Positions 14,806-24,702 of a stretch of 64,000 nt of DNA are shown piece after piece. Location: assembly GCF_016735515.1 (NCBI RefSeq), contig NZ_JAERQZ010000001.1, positions 1,922,001 to 1,986,000 of the forward strand, written 5' to 3'. The notes beneath the pieces were generated by a model. It saw nothing but the letters and a program-made list of their open reading frames with translations. It did not search any database and had not been told where the DNA came from. This DNA comes from Piscinibacter sp. HJYY11. GTDB lineage: Bacteria; Pseudomonadota; Gammaproteobacteria; Burkholderiales; Burkholderiaceae_C. How positions within the stretch are numbered: position 1 is the stretch's first letter; each line of letters begins with the position of its first letter. The position numbers and the translations under genes are program-made.

Positions 14806-15618
14806 TCAGGAATCGCAGAGTTTGCCTGCGATGGCGGCGATGCCCTTGGCGGCGTCGCACCCCGGCAGGATCTCGAGCAGCAGCTGGCGCTTCTGCACCG
14901 CCTCGCGCACCGACTTGTCGGTGGGAATCTCCCCCAGCAGGTCGAGCTTCACCGGGCCCTTGCCTTCAGGCAGGCTGGGCGACACGAAGCGGTCGACCAC
15001 CTGCTGCAGCTGGCCGCGGATCACACGGCCTTCCCCCGCCTTGCCCACCTGGTTGACGATGAGCGAGATGTGGGTGCGCTGCTGCTGCGTGGCGAGCACC
15101 TTCACCGTGGCGTAGGCATCGGTGAGCGAGGTCGGCTCGGGGGTGGCGACCACGAGCACGTCGGTCGCGAGCGACACCGCAAAGAGCACCACGTCGGAGA
15201 TGCCGGCGCCGGTGTCGAGCAGCACCCGGTCGTAGCGCGGCGTCACGGTCTCGATGATCTTGAGCAGCTGGTCACGCACCTCGGTCGTGAGCCGCGAATA
15301 TTCGACCAGGCCCGAGCCGGCCAGCAGCACGGAGAAGCCGCCCGGCGCGGGCAGGATCGCGTCTTCCAGCTTGGCCTTGCCGGTGAACACGTCGTGCAGC
15401 GTGATCTTCGGGAACAGGTTGAGCACCACGTCGAGGTTGGCCAGGCCCAGGTCGGCGTCGAGCACCAGCACCCGCTCGCCGCGGCGGGCCAGCGCAGCGG
15501 CCAGGTTGGCCGACACGAAGGTCTTGCCCACGCCGCCCTTGCCGCTCGTCACGGCCAGGATGCGTGCCCCACGCCCGGAGGCCGGGGCAGCGGTGGGTTG
15601 CGATGCGGGGGTGTTCAT
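14806..15618 (-). CDS. MinD/ParA-family ATPase, FlhG-like
   Basis: The 270-residue P-loop ATPase has a deviant Walker A (TSGKGGVGKT, residues ~24-33), DADLGLANLD (FlhG/FleN and MinD signature) and DTGAGISD. FlhG sets flagellar number; YlxH-type relatives occur beside chemotaxis genes. No FlhF gene is in view, so a flagellar role is inferred from similarity and from the nearby diguanylate cyclase and che genes. The gene starts 12 bp after the diguanylate cyclase. Confidence 0.85.
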   Translation of the reverse strand: MNTPASQPTAAPASGRGARILAVTSGKGGVGKTFVSANLAAALARRGERVLVLDADLGLANLDVVLNLFPKITLHDVFTGKAKLEDAILPAPGGFSVLLAGSGLVEYSRLTTEVRDQLLKIIETVTPRYDRVLLDTGAGISDVVLFAVSLATDVLVVATPEPTSLTDAYATVKVLATQQQRTHISLIVNQVGKAGEGRVIRGQLQQVVDRFVSPSLPEGKGPVKLDLLGEIPTDKSVREAVQKRQLLLEILPGCDAAKGIAAIAGKLCDS

Positions 15619-15630
15619 GGGGTGGTGTTG

Positions 15631-16353
15631 TTATTCGATGTCCTGGAACTGAGACACACCGAACAGCAGCCCCTTTTCTTCGGCCGTGACCAGCGAGACT
15701 GGAGGCATTTCGAGGCAGGCCCGGTTGCGACCCTCGGTCTTGGCGCGGTAGAGCTGCTGGTCGGCACGCTCGATCCACAGCGGTGCCGAGGAGCGCACCC
15801 ACTGCGGCGCAAAGGCACCGCCCAGGCTGATGGTGATGTTGATCGACTCGGTCAGCCCGATGGCCACCGGCTTGCGCTCCACCTTGCCGCGGATGCGCTC
15901 GGCCACCGTCTGGCCGAAGGCCGGCGGGCAGTTGGGCAGGATGATCGCGAACTCTTCGCCGCCCAGGCGCGCCACCGTGTCCATCGGGCGCACACATTCG
16001 TTGAGCGACTGGGCGACCGACTGGATGACCAGGTCGCCGGCGGCGTGGCCGTGGGTGTCGTTCACCGCCTTGAAGCGGTCGATGTCGGCAATCAGCACCA
16101 GTGCCGGCTCGCCGGCTCGCGCCACGCGGTCGATCTCGCGGGCGAGTGCCAGCTCGAACTGCCGGCGATTCGCCAGGCCCGTCAGCGGGTCGCGGCTCGA
16201 CAGGTTGCACAGCGCATCGATCACCGCCTGAAGCCAGGCGGCCTGGCCCACTTCATCCCGCTCGGGCAGCACATGCCCCGATTGAGACAGCAACTGCAAC
16301 GCCGCTCCCAGCTTCAGCTGGGAGTGCTCCGGGGTTGCAGGGGTGGAAGCCAC
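15631..16353 (-). CDS. GGDEF diguanylate cyclase
   Basis: This 240-residue cytoplasmic protein has a short helical N-terminus and a full GGDEF domain: RDPLTGLANRRQFE, DIDRFKAVNDTHGHAAGD, the active-site loop RLGGEEFAII, and YRAKTEGRNR. It should make cyclic di-GMP from two GTP. An RxxD inhibitory site is not obvious upstream of GGEEF. It heads a minus-strand unit with the FlhG-like ATPase and globin and diverges from cheR across about 160 bp. Confidence 0.93.
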   Translation of the reverse strand: MASTPATPEHSQLKLGAALQLLSQSGHVLPERDEVGQAAWLQAVIDALCNLSSRDPLTGLANRRQFELALAREIDRVARAGEPALVLIADIDRFKAVNDTHGHAAGDLVIQSVAQSLNECVRPMDTVARLGGEEFAIILPNCPPAFGQTVAERIRGKVERKPVAIGLTESINITISLGGAFAPQWVRSSAPLWIERADQQLYRAKTEGRNRACLEMPPVSLVTAEEKGLLFGVSQFQDIE

Positions 16354-16514
16354 GTTGTACTAAGGGTTGTCGGGCAGTCTACTGCGCCCTCACGGGCGGC
16401 CAAGGGGGAGATACGGGGTGAAGCCGTGCCAACTTGGACCTTTCCAGGCGCTCAAGCCGCCCAGACTTCAGGCCGATAAGACCCGCAGAACCGGGCTCGC
16501 CGACCCTCCGGCGC

Positions 16515-17423
16515 ATGCACACGACCAGGACAAGCTTCACCGATATGAGCGCCGCCGCCTCCCCTGCCGAACTCGCCGCCCTGCGCAACGCCGTTCCCGT
16601 CGGCTTGGCCGACCGCGCCGACCAGGAGTTCACCTTCAGCAGCGCCGACTTCGACCGCGTGCGGCAGCTGATCTACCAGCACGCCGGCATCAGCCTTCAT
16701 GCCGGCAAGCAGGCCATGGTCTACAGCCGCCTGTCGCGCCGCCTGCGCGAGACGAGCCAGCGCTCCTTCAGCCAGTACCTGCAGTCGCTCGAAGGCCTGG
16801 CGCCCTCTCACCCCGAGTGGCAGGAGTTCGTGAACTGCCTCACGACCAACCTCACCTCCTTCTTCCGCGAGGAGCATCACTTCCAGATGCTCGCGACCGA
16901 ACTCAAGGCCCGTGCCGGCCAGAGCGTGCGCATCTGGTGCAACGCGGCCTCCACCGGTGAAGAGCCCTACTCGCTCGCGATGACCTGCCTGGAGAACATG
17001 CCGGCCGGCTCGGTGAAGATCCTGGCCAGCGACATCGACACCAAGGTGCTCGCCACCGCCGGCCGCGGTGTCTACAACGCCGATGCGCGCGGCCTCTCGC
17101 CCGAGCGCCTGCGCGCCCACTTCCTGCGCGGCAAGGGCGCCAACAGCGGCTCGATCCGCGTGAAGCCGGAGCTGGCCCGCCTGATCGAGTTCCGCACGCA
17201 CAACCTGATGGAAGCGCGCTGGCAGCTCGGCGAGCCCTTCGACATCGTCTTCTGCCGCAACGTGATGATCTATTTCGATGCGCCCACGCAGCGCAAGGTG
17301 CTCGAGCGCATCCACGGCGTGATGAAACCCAAGAGCCTGCTGTTCGTGGGCCATTCCGAGAACTTCACCGAATCGAAGGACCTCTTCCGCCTGCGCGGCA
17401 AGACCGTCTACGAGCGCGTGTGA
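16515..17423 (+). CDS. cheR: Chemotaxis protein methyltransferase CheR
   Basis: CheR methylates receptor glutamates using S-adenosylmethionine. Seen: the N-terminal CheR domain (FDRVRQLIYQHAGISL), LTTNLTSFFREEHHF, the SAM-binding WCNAASTGEEPYS, LASDIDTKVL and FDIVFCRNVMIYFD. It is about 302 residues from ATG 16515. A second in-frame ATG at 16545 is equally plausible because neither has a clear Shine-Dalgarno. It is the first gene of cheR-cheD-cheB. Confidence 0.95.
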   Translation: MHTTRTSFTDMSAAASPAELAALRNAVPVGLADRADQEFTFSSADFDRVRQLIYQHAGISLHAGKQAMVYSRLSRRLRETSQRSFSQYLQSLEGLAPSHPEWQEFVNCLTTNLTSFFREEHHFQMLATELKARAGQSVRIWCNAASTGEEPYSLAMTCLENMPAGSVKILASDIDTKVLATAGRGVYNADARGLSPERLRAHFLRGKGANSGSIRVKPELARLIEFRTHNLMEARWQLGEPFDIVFCRNVMIYFDAPTQRKVLERIHGVMKPKSLLFVGHSENFTESKDLFRLRGKTVYERV

Positions 17424-17469
17424 CGCCCTCACTCAAGCCCACTCAGACGCACACCGATATCGGGACATC

Positions 17470-18114
17470 ATGGCCTTGATCTCTTCCACCCACCCCGCGC
17501 CGGGCTCACGCCTGGAGCGGCTGAAGTCGCAGCCCCGCAAGCCCGGCGAGGCTTCGTTCTTCTTCTACGACGCGCACTTCAAGAACGACGCGGTCAAGAT
17601 CCTGCCCGGCGAGTACTTCGTGCACAACGAAGACATGCTGATCATGACCACGCTCGGCTCGTGCATCGCCGCGTGCATCTACGACCGCAACGCCAAGGTC
17701 GGTGGCATGAACCACTTCATGCTGCCCGACGGTGCCGGCGACTCGGGCCGCTACGGCTCGTATGCGATGGAACTGCTCATCAACGAGATGATGAAGCGCG
17801 GCGCCAACCGCATGACCATGGAAGCCAAGATCTTCGGTGGTGGCCAGGTGGTGAGCGGCATGACGACGATGAACGTCGGCGAGCGCAACACCAACTTCGT
17901 GATGGACTACCTGAAGACCGAGCGCATCCCCATCGTCTCGAAGGACGTGCTCGACGTCTACCCGCGCAAGGTCTGCTTCCTGCCGGGCAGCGGCAAGGCG
18001 ATGGTCAAGCGCCTGGCACCCACCAACACCGACGCGCTGATCGCGCAGGACCGCGCCGCGGCGCAGAAGGCCGTGCCGGCCTCCACCGGCGGCGGCTCGG
18101 TCGATCTGTTCTGA
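17470..18114 (+). CDS. cheD: Chemoreceptor glutamine deamidase CheD
   Basis: The 214-residue protein deamidates glutamines in chemoreceptors. It has the CheD core: [13 protein letters not shown] with the catalytic cysteine, the catalytic histidine in [10 protein letters not shown], and KIFGGGQVV. The C-terminal Ala-rich tail is variable in the family. It lies 46 bp after cheR and 23 bp before cheB. Confidence 0.96.
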   Translation: MALISSTHPAPGSRLERLKSQPRKPGEASFFFYDAHFKNDAVKILPGEYFVHNEDMLIMTTLGSCIAACIYDRNAKVGGMNHFMLPDGAGDSGRYGSYAMELLINEMMKRGANRMTMEAKIFGGGQVVSGMTTMNVGERNTNFVMDYLKTERIPIVSKDVLDVYPRKVCFLPGSGKAMVKRLAPTNTDALIAQDRAAAQKAVPASTGGGSVDLF

Positions 18115-18137
18115 CGGGGACAAGGGAGAACAACAAC

Positions 18138-19229
18138 ATGCCGAAGACGCGTGTGATCGTGGTGGACGACTCGGCTCTGGTGCGCAGCCTGCTTGCCGAG
18201 ATCATCAACCGCCAGTCCGACATGGAATGCATCGGTGCGGCCGCCGACCCTCTGGTCGCCCGCGAGATGATCCGCAACCTCAACCCCGACGTCATCACGC
18301 TCGACGTCGAGATGCCGCGCATGGACGGCATCGACTTCCTCTCCAAGCTGATGCGCCTGCGGCCGATGCCGGTGGTGATGGTCTCCACGCTGACCGAGCG
18401 CGGCGCCGACGTCACGCTGAAGGCCCTGGAGCTCGGCGCGATCGACTTCGTCGCCAAGCCCAAGATCGGTGTGGCCGACGGCCTGCGGCTGCTCGCCGAA
18501 GACATCACCGACAAGGTGCGCATCGCCAGCAAGGCCCACATCCGCAAGGCGCCGGTGCCGGCGCCGGCCGTGCCCGGCGCGCCCGCCCCGGCCCGCCCCG
18601 CGGTGAACACGAGCCCGCTCGGCCGCCTGTCGACCGAGAAGATCATCTTCATCGGGGCCTCCACCGGCGGCACCGAAGCCACCAAGGAAGTCCTGATCAA
18701 CCTGCCGCCCGACTGTCCCGCCGTCGTGATCACGCAGCACATGCCGCCCGGCTTCACCAGGAGCTACGCGGCGCGCCTCGACGGCCTGTGCAAGATCCGC
18801 GTCGCCGAAGCGCGCGATGGCGAGCGCATCCTGCCCGGCCATGCCTACATCGCGCCCGGCGGCTTCCACCTGAGCGTGGAGCGCAGCGGCGCCAACTACA
18901 TCGCCCGGGTGCAGGACGGCGACCCGGTCAACCGCCACAAGCCCTCGGTCGAGGTGCTGTTCCGCTCGGCCGCGCGCGTGGTCGGCCCCAACGCGCTGGG
19001 CATCATGCTCACCGGCATGGGCGGCGACGGCGCACGCGCCATGAAGGAAATGCGTGACGCGGGCAGCTACAACTACGTGCAGGACGAAGCCTCGTGCGTG
19101 GTGTTCGGCATGCCGCGCGAAGCGATCAATGCCGGTGCAGCGCACGAAGTGCTGCCGCTGAACCAGATCGCCGGCAAGCTCATCGAGCGCCTGCGCAGCA
19201 CCGCCGGCATGTCGACCAACCGCGTCTGA
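18138..19229 (+). CDS. cheB: Chemotaxis response regulator protein-glutamate methylesterase CheB
   Basis: The 363-residue protein has an N-terminal receiver (VVDDSALVR; phosphoacceptor in [12 protein letters not shown]) joined by a Pro/Ala linker to the methylesterase domain with the serine nucleophile Ser175 in GASTGGTEA, the histidine in [10 protein letters not shown] and the aspartate in LTGMGGDGA. It removes methyl groups from receptors and can deamidate them. ATG 18138 is preceded by AAGGGA. No cheY, cheA, cheW or receptor gene follows in the window. Confidence 0.97.
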   Translation: MPKTRVIVVDDSALVRSLLAEIINRQSDMECIGAAADPLVAREMIRNLNPDVITLDVEMPRMDGIDFLSKLMRLRPMPVVMVSTLTERGADVTLKALELGAIDFVAKPKIGVADGLRLLAEDITDKVRIASKAHIRKAPVPAPAVPGAPAPARPAVNTSPLGRLSTEKIIFIGASTGGTEATKEVLINLPPDCPAVVITQHMPPGFTRSYAARLDGLCKIRVAEARDGERILPGHAYIAPGGFHLSVERSGANYIARVQDGDPVNRHKPSVEVLFRSAARVVGPNALGIMLTGMGGDGARAMKEMRDAGSYNYVQDEASCVVFGMPREAINAGAAHEVLPLNQIAGKLIERLRSTAGMSTNRV

Positions 19230-19235
19230 CGGGGG

Positions 19236-20474
19236 TCAGTCGGCGAGAAAGAGGGCCTGCAGGTCCGAGAGGAAATCGAAGCCTCGGGCCGTGGGCCACA
19301 CACGGGTGAAGTCGCGCTCGATGAAGCCGCGCTGCTGGGCGTCGTCCAACTGCTTCGCGATGCTGGACAGCGGCAGGCCGGTGCGTTCGGTGAAGCGCGT
19401 GAGCTCGAAGCCATCGCGCAGGCGCAGCGCGTTGAGCATGAACTCGAAGGCTAGTGCGTCGCGCTTCACCTCTTCGTCGTTCGACACGGCGAGGCCCTGT
19501 GCCGCTTTTTCCATGTAGGTCTGCGGCTCGCGCCAACGCACCTGGCGCACCACGCGGTGGGGGAAGCTCAGCTTGCTGTGGGCGCCGGCGCCGATGCCCA
19601 GGTAGTCGCCGAACTGCCAGTAGTTGAGGTTGTGCTGGCAGTGGTGGCCACGCTGCGCGAAGGCCGAGACTTCGTAACGCGAGAGCCCGGCGGCGCCAGT
19701 CTGCTCGGCGATGAGGTCGAGCATGTCGAAGGCGGTGTCGTCGTCAGGCAAGGATGACGCACCCGAGGGCGGGTGCTTGGCGAACCAGGTGTTGGCCTCG
19801 ATCGTCAGGTGGTAGATCGACAGGTGCGGTGGACCGAATGCCAGCGCCTGCGACAGGTCGTCGCGCAGCTCGGCCAGCGTCTGGCCGGGCAGCGCGTACA
19901 TCAGGTCGAGGTTGAAGGTGTCGAAGGTGTCCTTGGCTTCTTCCACCGCGGCCTTCGCCTGGGCTGCATCGTGCACACGCCCGATGGCCTGGAGCTTCTC
20001 GTCGTTGAAGCTTTGCACGCCGATCGACAGGCGGGTGACACCGGCTTGTCGATAACCGCGGAAGCGGTCGCGTTCGAAGGTGCCCGGGTTGGCTTCGAGC
20101 GTGATTTCGCAGCCCGGCTCCAGCGGCAGGCGGGCGCGCACGTCGGCGATCAGCTCGCCGATGGCGTCAGGTGAAAACAGGCTCGGCGTGCCACCGCCGA
20201 TGAAGACGCTGTGGATGCGGCGGCCCCAGATGAAGGGCAGCGCGGCTTCGAGATCGGTGCGCAGCGCGGCGAGATACGCCGCTTCCTGCAAACCGCCTTT
20301 CTGCTCATGCGAGTTGAAGTCGCAATACGGGCACTTCTTGAGGCACCACGGCAGGTGCACGTAGAGCGACAAGGGCGGGAGCGCGCCGAGGTTCATCACG
20401 CCGGGGCGCATGTAGCGCGCGACCAAGTCGTCGGTGCGGCCCGCGCCGGCCGGCGCGATCGGGATGTCAGCCAA
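19236..20474 (-). CDS. hemW: Radical SAM heme chaperone HemW
   Basis: This radical SAM protein, formerly annotated as an oxygen-independent coproporphyrinogen oxidase, is a heme carrier. It has LPWCLKKCPYCDF (Cys44, 48, 51 for the 4Fe-4S cluster), FIGGGTPSLF, LEANPGTFE and ISIG-type motifs (LSIGVQSFN), and the HemW C-terminal domain. The TTG start at 20474 overlaps rdgB by 8 bp; ATG codons at 20411 or 20396 would give a family-like shorter N-terminus. The start is therefore uncertain. Confidence 0.92.
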   Translation of the reverse strand: MADIPIAPAGAGRTDDLVARYMRPGVMNLGALPPLSLYVHLPWCLKKCPYCDFNSHEQKGGLQEAAYLAALRTDLEAALPFIWGRRIHSVFIGGGTPSLFSPDAIGELIADVRARLPLEPGCEITLEANPGTFERDRFRGYRQAGVTRLSIGVQSFNDEKLQAIGRVHDAAQAKAAVEEAKDTFDTFNLDLMYALPGQTLAELRDDLSQALAFGPPHLSIYHLTIEANTWFAKHPPSGASSLPDDDTAFDMLDLIAEQTGAAGLSRYEVSAFAQRGHHCQHNLNYWQFGDYLGIGAGAHSKLSFPHRVVRQVRWREPQTYMEKAAQGLAVSNDEEVKRDALAFEFMLNALRLRDGFELTRFTERTGLPLSSIAKQLDDAQQRGFIERDFTRVWPTARGFDFLSDLQALFLAD

Positions 20475-21072
20475 GGTGCCAGACCTCGCGCATCAGTGCG
20501 AGCATTTGCTGCGACGCGATCGCGCGGTGGCTGTGCGCGTTCTTGGTCACCGCATCGAGCTCGGCGACGCTCTTGCCCAACGCGGGGATGAACATCAACG
20601 GGTCGTAGCCGAAGCCGCTTTCGCCGCGCAGCTCGTGCAGCACTTCGCCATCCCAGCGGCCAAAGGCGATCAGCGGCTCGGGGTCGTCGGCCGAACGCAC
20701 CGCGACGAGCGCGCTGACGAAGCGAGCCCGGCGGTCGTCGTGCGACGCCATCTGCTCCAGCAAGACGCGGTTGTTCTCGTCGTCATGCTTGGGTCGACCG
20801 AAGAGCGTGGCGTACCGCGCCGACAGCACACCGGGCGATCCGCCCAGCGCGTCGACACACAAACCCGAGTCGTCCGCAATCGCAGCCGACCTGGCGTGGG
20901 CCGCCGCGTGGCGTGCCTTCTCCAGCGCGTTCTCGACGAAGGTGACGTGCGGCTCCTCCGCTTCGGGAATGCCGAGGCTGCCTTGCGTCACGAGTTCGAG
21001 GCCGAGCGGCGCAAACAGCGTTTGCAGCTCAACCAGCTTCTTGGCGTTGTTCGACGCCAGCACCAGGCGCAT
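20467..21072 (-). CDS. rdgB: XTP/dITP diphosphatase (RdgB/HAM1)
   Basis: The 201-residue enzyme hydrolyses non-canonical purine triphosphates (XTP, dITP) to monophosphates, cleaning the nucleotide pool. Seen: LASNNAKKLVEL at the N-terminus, ADDSGLCVDALGGSPGVLSA, and GFGYDPLMFIPALGKSVAEL near the C-terminus, all HAM1 family hallmarks. It starts 3 bp after the rph stop and its own stop lies inside the hemW start region. It is part of the kinase-phosphatase-rph-rdgB-hemW run. Confidence 0.96.
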   Translation of the reverse strand: MRLVLASNNAKKLVELQTLFAPLGLELVTQGSLGIPEAEEPHVTFVENALEKARHAAAHARSAAIADDSGLCVDALGGSPGVLSARYATLFGRPKHDDENNRVLLEQMASHDDRRARFVSALVAVRSADDPEPLIAFGRWDGEVLHELRGESGFGYDPLMFIPALGKSVAELDAVTKNAHSHRAIASQQMLALMREVWHLG

Positions 21073-21075
21073 GGC

Positions 21076-21801
21076 TCAGCTTTCGAGCGCGGCGCGCTGC
21101 GCAGCCACGAGTTCGCGGATGCCCTTGTCGGCGAGGGCCAGCAGCTTGTCCATGTCGGAACGCGTGAAGGCCGCGCCTTCGGCCGTGCCCTGCACTTCGA
21201 CGAAGCTGCCGGCAGCGGTCATCACCACGTTCATGTCGGTGTCGCAGGCCGAGTCTTCGATGTATTCCAGATCGAGCAGCGGCGTGCCTTCGACGATGCC
21301 CACCGAGATGGCTGCCACCGCTTCGCGGATCGGCGACTCGACCAGCAGGCCCTGCTTCTGAAGCCACTTCACCGCATCGGCCGCCGCCACGTAGGCGCCG
21401 GTGATCGCCGCGGTGCGCGTACCGCCATCGGCCTGCAGCACGTCGCAGTCGAGGTGGATGGTGCGCTCGCCGAGCTTCTTCAGGTCGAACACACAGCGCA
21501 GCGAACGGCCGATGAGGCGCTGGATCTCCTGCGTGCGACCGCTCTGCTTGCCACGCGCTGCTTCGCGGTCACCGCGGGTGTGCGTCGCGCGTGGCAGCAT
21601 GCCGTACTCGGCGGTCACCCAGCCTTCGCCACTGCCGCGCTTGTGCGGCGGGACCTTCTCTTCGACCGAGGCGGTGCAGAGCACTTTGGTGTCGCCGAAG
21701 GCGATCAGCACGGAGCCCTCGGCGTGCTTGGTGTAGCCGCGGGTGATGGTGACGGGGCGCAGAGAGTCTGCGGCCCGGTTCTGAGTGCGTTGGAATGTCA
21801 T
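21076..21801 (-). CDS. rph: Ribonuclease PH
   Basis: RNase PH trims tRNA 3' ends by phosphorolysis in a hexameric ring. The 241-residue product has the expected length and motifs: [67 protein letters not shown] and [18 protein letters not shown] 21801 gives the canonical N-terminus; the open frame upstream is spurious. It is 38 bp downstream of the PP2C gene. Confidence 0.97.
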   Translation of the reverse strand: MTFQRTQNRAADSLRPVTITRGYTKHAEGSVLIAFGDTKVLCTASVEEKVPPHKRGSGEGWVTAEYGMLPRATHTRGDREAARGKQSGRTQEIQRLIGRSLRCVFDLKKLGERTIHLDCDVLQADGGTRTAAITGAYVAAADAVKWLQKQGLLVESPIREAVAAISVGIVEGTPLLDLEYIEDSACDTDMNVVMTAAGSFVEVQGTAEGAAFTRSDMDKLLALADKGIRELVAAQRAALES

Positions 21802-21839
21802 GGCCCGTATTGTCGGCGATGGCCGACTTGGGCTCGCCT

Positions 21840-22754
21840 TCAGGACTTCTTCTGCGACGAACGCCGAATGGCTTCGTTGATTTCGCGGATCGAGCGCTCG
21901 ATCTCCGCTTCGTCGAGCTCGTCGGGCGGCTCCTGGCCCAGCACGCTGGCCTGGATGGTCGAGGCAAACACCTCTTCGCCCAGGGTCTGCGTCGAGATGC
22001 CGGAGTTGCTGTCGCCGTCTTCGGCCGATTCCCACTCGACCGCCAGCACCGAGACGTTGTCGCTCTTCGGGCCGCCGTTGCGCAGGGCCTGCTCGACGAG
22101 CTCGGGCACGGCGTCGGAGATGGTGTTGCGCGCGAGCTGGTCGGTGATCTCGGCGTCGCTCACGGTGCCCCAGAGGCCGTCGGAGCACAGCAGCAGGCGG
22201 TCACCGGCCTGCAGCATGAGCGGGCCGACGGTGTCGACCACCGGCTTGCCGGGGCTGCCCAGGCAGGTGAAGAGCACGTTGCGGTTGAAGCGCTCGCCCA
22301 TGGGCACGACGTGGCTCATGGTCTCCTGCAGCTCGGAATACGAGTGATCCCGGGTGCGCGCCACGAGCTTCTCGCCGCGCACAAGATAGAGCCGCGAATC
22401 GCCGCAGTGCGCCCAGTAAGCCATGTTGCCCTGCAGGACGCAGGCGACGACGGTGGTGCGCGGGGTGTCGATCAGCGCCTTCTGGGTGGCGTAGCGCAGC
22501 AGCTGGTGGTGGCCGGCAATGATGGCTTCGTGCAGAAAGCGCATCGGCTCCTTCAGCGTCGGCTTCGCGTCCCGCTGGAACATCGCGGCCAGGGTCTGCA
22601 GTGCGAGCTGAGAAGCGACTTCGCCTTCCGGGTGCCCGCCCATGCCGTCTGCCAGCGCGAAGAGCCCGGAATCGCGCGTGTAGCAGTAGCCCATGCGGTC
22701 TTCGTTCTTCTCGCGGCCGCCTTTGCGGCTGACCTGGTAGACGCTGAATCGCAT
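21840..22754 (-). CDS. PP2C-family serine/threonine phosphatase
   Basis: The 304-residue protein contains PP2C metal-binding motifs in order: NEDRMGY near residue 18, [38 protein letters not shown] and SDNVSVLAV. It should dephosphorylate Ser/Thr residues using Mn2+/Mg2+. The C-terminal ~55 residues form a charged tail outside the fold. It starts 6 bp after the Ser/Thr kinase stop, so the two form an opposing pair. Confidence 0.94.
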   Translation of the reverse strand: MRFSVYQVSRKGGREKNEDRMGYCYTRDSGLFALADGMGGHPEGEVASQLALQTLAAMFQRDAKPTLKEPMRFLHEAIIAGHHQLLRYATQKALIDTPRTTVVACVLQGNMAYWAHCGDSRLYLVRGEKLVARTRDHSYSELQETMSHVVPMGERFNRNVLFTCLGSPGKPVVDTVGPLMLQAGDRLLLCSDGLWGTVSDAEITDQLARNTISDAVPELVEQALRNGGPKSDNVSVLAVEWESAEDGDSNSGISTQTLGEEVFASTIQASVLGQEPPDELDEAEIERSIREINEAIRRSSQKKS

Positions 22755-22760
22755 CGGGGT

Positions 22761-23729
22761 TTAGGCCTTCGCGCCGGTGGTGAGGTTTTCGAGTTGCAGC
22801 TTCAGGCGTTCGCTGAAGCTGAGCTTGGTATAGCGGCGCTCGGTCTCGCGCGCCAGTTCCTTCTGCAACGAGAACACGCTCTGGGGGCGAGAGAGCGGAT
22901 CGAGCGACATGCACCACTCGGTGACTTCGATCAGGTTGTCGGAGTAGACGTTGCGCAGGCGCGAGAGGCTGAGCGCCAGGCGGTCCTTCTCGATGCGCTG
23001 GGGCGCGTCGTTGGGTGGGTAGCCCTGCATGCAGGCGTAGATGCAGGCGCCGACCGCGTAGATGTCGGTCCAAGGGCCGAGCGTGCCATCGCGGCGGTAC
23101 ATCTCGGGGGCCGCAAAACCCGGCGTGTACATCGGACGGATGAAGTTGCCTTCCTTGCTCAGCACCTCGCGCGCAGCGCCGAAGTCGAGCAGCACGGCCT
23201 TGTTTTCATTGGTGATGAAGATGTTGGCCGGCTTGATGTCCAGGTGCAGCATCTTGTGCTGGTGCACGATGCGCAGGCCACGCAGGATCTCGTCGAAGAG
23301 GCTGCGGATGGTGGACTCGCGGAAGACCTTGTCGCGCTTCAGGTCGCGGGCGGTGACGATGAAGTCCTGCAGGGTGTCACCCTGCAGGTAGTTCATCACC
23401 ATGTAGACGGTGTCGTTCTCGCGGAAGAAGTTGAGCACCGAGACGACGCTCGGGTGCGAGATCTGCGCGAGGTTGCGGCCTTCTTCGAAGAAGCTCTTCA
23501 GGCCCAGGCGGTAGAGGGGCTGCTTCTCGGGTTTGACCCGCGGCATCAGTTCGCCGGGCGCACGCTCCGCAAGAGAAGACGGCAGGTATTCCTTGACGGC
23601 CACGAGGTGACGATCGGAATCCTCTGCAAGGTACACGACGCCGAAGCCGCCGGCTGCCAGTTTCTTGATGATCTGGTACCCGCCGACCACGGTGCCCGAG
23701 GGCAATGGCGCAGGTTTCGGCTTTGACAT
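22761..23729 (-). CDS. Eukaryotic-like Ser/Thr protein kinase (cytosolic)
   Basis: The 322-residue kinase has the glycine-rich loop LAAGGFGVVYLA, the catalytic lysine in VAVKEYLP, the catalytic loop HLDIKPANIF (HLD rather than HRD, so a non-RD kinase), the DFG motif in LLDFGAAR and the APE motif in FAAPEMYR. There is no transmembrane or PASTA region, so it is cytoplasmic. ATG 23729 with AAAGAG upstream is chosen over a TTG at 23744. Its start is only 28 bp from the divergent yicC start. Confidence 0.93.
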   Translation of the reverse strand: MSKPKPAPLPSGTVVGGYQIIKKLAAGGFGVVYLAEDSDRHLVAVKEYLPSSLAERAPGELMPRVKPEKQPLYRLGLKSFFEEGRNLAQISHPSVVSVLNFFRENDTVYMVMNYLQGDTLQDFIVTARDLKRDKVFRESTIRSLFDEILRGLRIVHQHKMLHLDIKPANIFITNENKAVLLDFGAAREVLSKEGNFIRPMYTPGFAAPEMYRRDGTLGPWTDIYAVGACIYACMQGYPPNDAPQRIEKDRLALSLSRLRNVYSDNLIEVTEWCMSLDPLSRPQSVFSLQKELARETERRYTKLSFSERLKLQLENLTTGAKA

Positions 23730-23757
23730 AATCTCTTTTTGCAATGCGATAAGTCGA

Positions 23758-24702
23758 ATGCCAGTCTACAGCATGACCGGGTACGCAAGCGCCACCGCCG
23801 GGGCGCAATCTGCGACAGAAGCCACAGGGGCCACCGAGGCTTCCAGCGCCCGATCCGGGCCCTCTTCGGCAGCAAGCGTGACGGTCGAGATCCGCTCCGT
23901 CAATGGTCGATTTCTCGACCTGGGCTTTCGACTTCCAGATGAGTTCCGCTCGTTGGAACCGGCCCTGCGCGACCTGATCACCGGCGCCTTCCGCCGCGGG
24001 AAGATCGAGCTTCGTCTGAACACGAAGACCGAGGCCGACACGGCTTGGCCGTCGCCCCAGCCGGAACAGCTCAACCGCCTCTCGCGGCTGGAAAGCACCA
24101 TCCAGGGCTGGCTGCCAAAGGCGCAAAACCTGTCGGTGCACGAGGTCATGCAATGGTGCAAGGGTGGCACGGCGACCGAGAAGCTCGACGATGTGGCCCT
24201 CGAAGCCGCCCGCCAGTGCATCGCCGGCCTGCGCGATGCCCGCAAGCGCGAAGGCGACAAGCTGGTCGCCGTGCTGATGGAGCGCGTGACCAGCCTGCGC
24301 GAGCTGGCGGCCAAGGCGGAGCCGCTGATCCCTGCCGTCGTGCAGCGCCTGCAGCAGCGTTTCGTCGAGCGTTGGCAGGAAGCGCTGGCCGCCACCGGCG
24401 GCGGCCAGGGCGTCTCGCAGGAAGCCCTGCAGGAGCGCGCCCTCAACGAGGCTGCCGCCTACGCCATCCGCATCGACGTGGCCGAAGAGCTGGCCCGACT
24501 GCGTGCGCACCTGGACGAGATTGCCCGCTTGCTCAAGGCCGGGGGCGAGGTCGGCAAGCGCCTGGACTTCTTGATACAGGAGTTGCTGCGCGAAGCCAAC
24601 ACGCTCGGATCCAAATCTTCCACGCTGGAACTCACGAATATCTCGGTTGAAATGAAAGTCCTGATCGAACAGCTGCGCGAGCAGGTCCAGAATCTCGAGT
24701 GA
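23758..24702 (+). CDS. yicC: YicC/YloC family endoribonuclease
   Basis: The 314-residue protein has the YicC N-terminus (SMTGYASA), the [20 protein letters not shown] core and the conserved C-terminus ([19 protein letters not shown]...). YicC-family proteins are endoribonucleases linked to RNA turnover. A 27-residue Ala/Ser/Thr-rich insert after residue 13 separates the first motif from the core and is absent from E. coli YicC. The stop overlaps the gmk start (TGATG). Another possible start is ATG 23773. Confidence 0.93.
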   Translation: MPVYSMTGYASATAGAQSATEATGATEASSARSGPSSAASVTVEIRSVNGRFLDLGFRLPDEFRSLEPALRDLITGAFRRGKIELRLNTKTEADTAWPSPQPEQLNRLSRLESTIQGWLPKAQNLSVHEVMQWCKGGTATEKLDDVALEAARQCIAGLRDARKREGDKLVAVLMERVTSLRELAAKAEPLIPAVVQRLQQRFVERWQEALAATGGGQGVSQEALQERALNEAAAYAIRIDVAEELARLRAHLDEIARLLKAGGEVGKRLDFLIQELLREANTLGSKSSTLELTNISVEMKVLIEQLREQVQNLE

